Of a DNA stretch of 64,000 bases, positions 60,261 through 64,000 are shown one piece after another (within the stretch, counting starts at the first letter, position 1; every line of letters begins with the position of its first letter). The translations under genes were made by a program, and so were the position numbers. This stretch comes from Membranipora membranacea (Eukaryota; Bryozoa; Gymnolaemata; Cheilostomatida; Membraniporidae). The notes below the pieces were generated by a model. It did not search any database, was not told the DNA's origin, and worked only from the letters and a program-made list of their open reading frames with translations. The stretch lies in NCBI GenBank assembly GCA_914767715.1, contig OU612070.1, forward strand, positions 16,261,501-16,325,500. The letters run 5' to 3'.

Positions 60261-62150
60261 CTATATTACACATGTACTCTTGGCTCGTCTGGTTGACCAT
60301 TCTGTGGCTTCGTCTATAGCTTGCTGCAGTTGTTCGGTCTTTTCGCTAGATGAAGATGGTATGAGTGTCACGTCATCGGCGTACTTGATGGTAGTGCATG
60401 AAGGAGACAGAGTATCTATGTACAACAGCCAGAACATTGGACCCAAGAGAGTACCTTGAGGTGTACCATTCTTGGTTGAGAGTGTGGAACTATGCTCACT
60501 GCCCAGTTTGATGTTCTGCTGCCGTTGACTAAGGAAACTGTGTATGATCAGCACCAGACGTTTGTTTATACCACGGTCGGCTAACATTTCTATGAGTTTG
60601 CCCTTATCCATCCTGTCGAAGGCTTTGGACATATCAAGGAAAGTCGCAGGCAGGGTATTCATTTTTGGCTCATCCAACATGCGTGTTAGGGTAACGACGG
60701 CTAATAGAATAGCATCAGTAGTACACCTACCCTTTTGATATGCAAACTGGCCAGCACTGAAAGTTGGTAAAACAGAACGGGCATAAAAATACATGATAGC
60801 TTTCTTAACTAATTTACCAGGATTCCATAAAAGTGATATTGGTCTAAAATCAGAAGGTTTCTCGGCACATTTAGTTTTCTCAAACGGCACAATTTCAGCC
60901 TTTTTCCAGATATCAGGGAAAACACCAGATCTTAGACAATGATTTATAAGATTGCACAATGGAACACATAAATCTTCGCTGCACACTCTTGTGACCCACG
61001 ACGGGTAGTCGGATGAGCATGTCGACTTACTCGTATCGATCTGGTTTATCCAGGCTTTGACTTGGCCGATGCTGACTGTCAGCTCATAATCAGGAAGATC
61101 AGATGTAACACAATCAATATCTATGTCAGTGGGTACGCCAGATATGTCAGTGAAGTATGTGTTCAGGGTTTCAGCGGCAGATTTAGGATTCATGAGTTCT
61201 TTGTTTATAGTGTAAACACTTTTAGTTTTGGTTGTTGGATTACTTCCACCGAGTGCAGCGAGATTTTGAGGTGTTGACTGTAGCTGCTCGGACACATTGG
61301 TGAATATCTTGTCCAGGTAAGCGTTTTTCCTTGTAGGAAAAGTTACGATATTTTGTAGACTGAATATTTCTGCTATATCGGACATGTCAAGATGATTAAA
61401 ATCACTTCCTATGACGAATTGATCAGTGTGTTTAGTCGATAGTTTTACCATGGATTCAGATATATGGCAGAGTATTATATCTGTTTCCACCTGTCGTTTT
61501 GACTTGGGGTGGTACACACATAGTGTACTAAAAGTTTTGGTGGTATGTCGTAGCACAACTTTGGCATTGAGTGATGCATCAATGAACATAGCTACACCTC
61601 CACCTGTGCGCCCGCCCCCTCGGTTAGATGAGAATAGATTGTAATTACTGATCAGACGGGATGACTCCTTGCTGTCTGTTAACCAGGACTCTGTCATCAT
61701 AACAACCTTTGGATCTTTCTCCTCGATCACCAGTTTCAGCTCATCAATTTAATCGAGAGCTAAGGACTGGCAGTTTGTCAGCAGGAGAGAAGGTTATTGT
61801 TCATTGATTTCACCTGCATCTGTATTGTCAGGTGCATTCGTCCTTAGTGTCGCATTTGGGGTTAGGTCACTTTTCAGTATATCCACCCCTTGCACAGCGG
61901 TAACTGATGGCTTTCTTGTTTGTAGCGTCGGACTTGCATGTCTAGCTGGCTTTTCATATTCACACAAAGAGGCGTGTGTTGGTATTATAATCCGGTTTGT
62001 TGTTCTGCGCGGCGGCTTTATGTGTGGATCTGAAAGCCGGGATGTTACTCTAGCCTCTATTCTATGCCTGTAATTTACATCTTTACAAGGCGCGAGACTG
62101 TCAATAAAGTCCCAGTCGAATGAGTCACCTGCTGTGCATGAGTTTGGTAC
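60261..62150 (-). pseudogene. Broken non-LTR retrotransposon (endonuclease + reverse transcriptase)
   Basis: An open stretch of 489 codons (61730-60261) holds an endonuclease part (MMTESWL, GGGVAMFID, VIGSDFNHLD) joined to a reverse transcriptase part. The latter includes PSDFRPISLL, AYQKGRCTTDAIL, ATFLDMSKAFDRMD, NGTPQGTLLGP and the catalytic YADD in TIKYADDVTLI. Upstream, the same frame runs on to about 62150 but with two TAA stops (near 61799 and 61751). The endonuclease is shortened, and the frame ends soon after YADD, without thumb or 3' region. I call it a dead Jockey/CR1-like LINE; the exact clade is not determined. It lies inside the 7.43-kb foldback element. Confidence 0.85.
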
Positions 62151-62151
62151 A

Positions 62152-62200
62152 ATCAGATCGAGGAGAAAGATCCAAAGGTTGTTTTGCTGACAGAGAGATC
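62152..62200 (+). repeat. Inverted fragment of the same LINE
   Basis: CGAGGAGAAAGATCCAAAGGTTGTT with GACAGAGAG on the plus strand repeats 61688-61727 in inverse orientation (endonuclease start, IEEKDPKVV). It sits directly next to the 5' border of the LINE, as expected from twin-priming or inversion at insertion. Confidence 0.7.
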
Positions 62201-62639
62201 TGTGTGATGGTATACGTTTCGGTCCTGAACTAGTACATTAACTTGGTGTAAACATTAAAAAATTGCCCCACGCAGGAGAGCTGTTTAAAAACAAACTTAC
62301 TAAAAATAGCCCGAGAACCATATGATATAAGCTTATTTTTGTAGAGTGATATGGCCAATAACCGTAATATGATAATCTCTTCAGCTCGGGCAATGATTAA
62401 ATAGCTTAAAACTTTTGAGAATAGGCATAAGCACCATTAATTTGTCTTGTCGAAAAAGAAGTTTATAACAAGGAGGCAATTTTGATGAAATTACCCACTT
62501 GGACTAACTTGTGCAATAAAAAACTTAAATCAAAATCAAAAGCTTCTTTCTCCAGTGTTGGCTGGATGTGAACATTGTTAACGTATTTGTGCAATGTGAA
62601 CGGCTTAGCCTGAATAAAAAGGCTACAAAGGAAAACTGT

Positions 62640-62990
62640 GCGGTGAAAGATTTTTGTGGTGGGAAAACAGCACTGTGGTAAATTGTCCTGTTGGGAAACT
62701 TGTTTGTTGGGAAATTGTCCTGTTGGGAAAATTGTTTGGTGGGAAGACAGTCTGATGGGAAAATGGCTTGTTGAGAAAATATCTAGATGGAAAAATGGAT
62801 TGGTGGGAAAACGTCCAGGTGGAAAACTAGATTGGTGGGAAAACATCCAGGTGGGAAATTGACACAGTGGGAAATCAACAAGGTGGGAAAATGGCTCGGT
62901 GGTAAAATGTCCAGGTGGGAAAACAGCAGATTGGGATAACAGGAGGTGGGAAAATGGCTTGGTGGGAAAATGACATTGGGAAAACGGGGC
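62640..62990. repeat. Right 16-bp minisatellite array (inverted)
   Basis: Units of GGTGGGAAAATGGCTT-type, the reverse complement of the left array. The inner units are more diverged (GTTGGGAAATTGTCCT) than the outer ones. The ORFs across it are artefacts. Confidence 0.92.
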
Positions 62991-64000
62991 TGATTCGTGT
63001 AATTTAAGTCATAGACATTTCAGGTTTCGTTGTAATCATTCTCTGTATGCGGGACCAATTCAGGAATGCCATGTTGCTGGGACTGTGACCTCTTGGTCAA
63101 TGATATTTTCTACCTATGTGGCTAGGCTTTTATATATCAGGCTTTCAAATCAAATACTAATCATCATTTTCCTCTTCCTTTCCTTTTTTTCACTAATACC
63201 CTTGGCACTCTTCACATGTCAAACTCCCAGGGTTTTAAGGACTTTGTTGTTACACTTAATCAGCTGCAATGTGACCTGCAGAGACTGGTACAGACATCAC
63301 ATCACATGCGAGTTAGTTTTTATATAAACCTTTTATTTGGCAGACAATATCATCCTCGTCGGATGTTTCACATAGAATGCCAAAGCAATTAGCAAAAGGA
63401 TGGAGGGAGTGATAAAAGTAAAACTAGTAGTTACTTGATGAGAATAAATATCATGTAGTGACACTGGTGGCAAGGCGTACAAATTGTAACTTCAGATAAA
63501 CCAAAGGCCAATGACCAAACATCCTAATAAACACTGTTATTCAAATGAGGCATCCCTTTCACTTTTTTTAGTTTCTGGATGTTTGACTTCTTCAAAGGTA
63601 AATGTAAAGGTATAAGTATCGTGTATCCACAAGAATAACTTTACCTGTATACTTATACTTTACTTATACCATCCACTTTAACCATTGCAACTTTATGAAT
63701 AAATAAATGAATAAATAAATTATGTTGCAAGTTTTGAGAGTGGAGACTGAAAAGAGCCAGCACACAAAAGATAAAGTTCTGCTTCAGCTCTAGAATTTTA
63801 CAAATTTTGAATTTACAAAAGATGATTTTACCCTGCAATGGTGATCAGCTGTTTGAAACAAAAGAGACTTTAAAGCAATACATAACCATAACCTTTGACA
63901 ATTTGGATAACTAAATGGTCATTAACCCACCCATTGTGGCAATGATTTAGTGACAATTGATTACTTCTTTGGGTAACTAAGCCAGTTTTTTGCCACTTTG

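Larger units (their letters stand above)
55563..62996. mobile_element. 7.43-kb foldback element with 16-bp minisatellite terminal repeats
   Basis: The left end 55563-55910 and the right end about 62640-62996 are inverted arrays of 16-bp units (consensus CCATTTTCCCACCAAG). The outermost shared stretch is TTTTCCCAATGTCATTTTCCCACC. A 9-bp duplication GTGTAATTT flanks it at 55554-55562 and 62997-63005. With one copy of the duplication and the element removed, the sequence becomes TATGACTTAAATTACACACAGTG on the minus strand. That lines up with TATGACCAATATTACGCCACTG in the intact WAP 3' UTR. The structure resembles FB/TU elements of flies and sea urchins. The interior holds a dead LINE and no recognisable transposase. 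Confidence 0.9.
55347..64000 (-). pseudogene. Decayed WAP-gene copy B, split by a foldback transposon
   Basis: On the minus strand: 5' flank 64000-63143 (continuing out of the window), TATATAAAAG near 63137-63128, start region with ATG 63072-63070, then directly 3'-UTR sequence to 62997. After the inserted 7.43-kb element, the 3' UTR and downstream flank continue at 55562-55347. It shares the loss of coding exons and the ATGGCATTCCTG junction with copy A, so the deletion came before the two copies separated. Confidence 0.82.

Overview
This is genomic DNA from an invertebrate animal. The genes are split by many introns with GT..AG borders, the intergenic DNA is AT-rich, and short inverted-repeat elements are everywhere. 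I see no vertebrate-type repeats and cannot fix the phylum. I rebuilt the genes by joining exons with phase-consistent GT/AG splice sites. Every exon border below is my own manual call.

Gene-bearing half (1-41.8 kb). The 3' end of a gene resembling a WSCD-type sulfotransferase lies at 701-1464 (+). A 28-exon gene at 3234-22399 (+) encodes an unrecognised protein of about 1400 aa and contains a tandem array of four near-identical 159-nt exons. A VTI1B-type Qb-SNARE gene (23618-26313, -) converges on it. Then come a steroid 5-alpha-reductase gene like SRD5A1 (27467-30803, +) and, converging on that, a complete 11-exon MGAT1/GnT-I gene (32731-41740, -). The introns are full of palindromic MITE-like elements, for which at least four families can be traced, plus tRNA-headed SINEs and a tandem pair of repeats headed by a U2 snRNA-like sequence.

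Repeat-bearing half (42-64 kb). The one intact gene is a small secreted double-WAP-domain protein (52651-54392, +). It is flanked by two decayed inverted copies of the same locus (about 45.0-48.84 kb and 55.35-64.0 kb). Each keeps the 5' flank, TATA box, start region and 3' UTR but has lost the exons between. Both copies were later split by inverted-repeat transposons. A 2.52-kb element with arms of about 500 bp sits in the first, flanked by TTCAGG. A 7.43-kb foldback element, with terminal inverted repeats built from 16-bp minisatellite units and a 9-bp target duplication GTGTAATTT, sits in the second. The foldback element carries a broken non-LTR retrotransposon and a smaller palindromic element inside it.

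The genes do not form one pathway. MGAT1 (Golgi N-glycan branching), VTI1B (membrane fusion), the 5-alpha-reductase and the sulfotransferase-like protein all belong to the endomembrane system, but that is probably chance.
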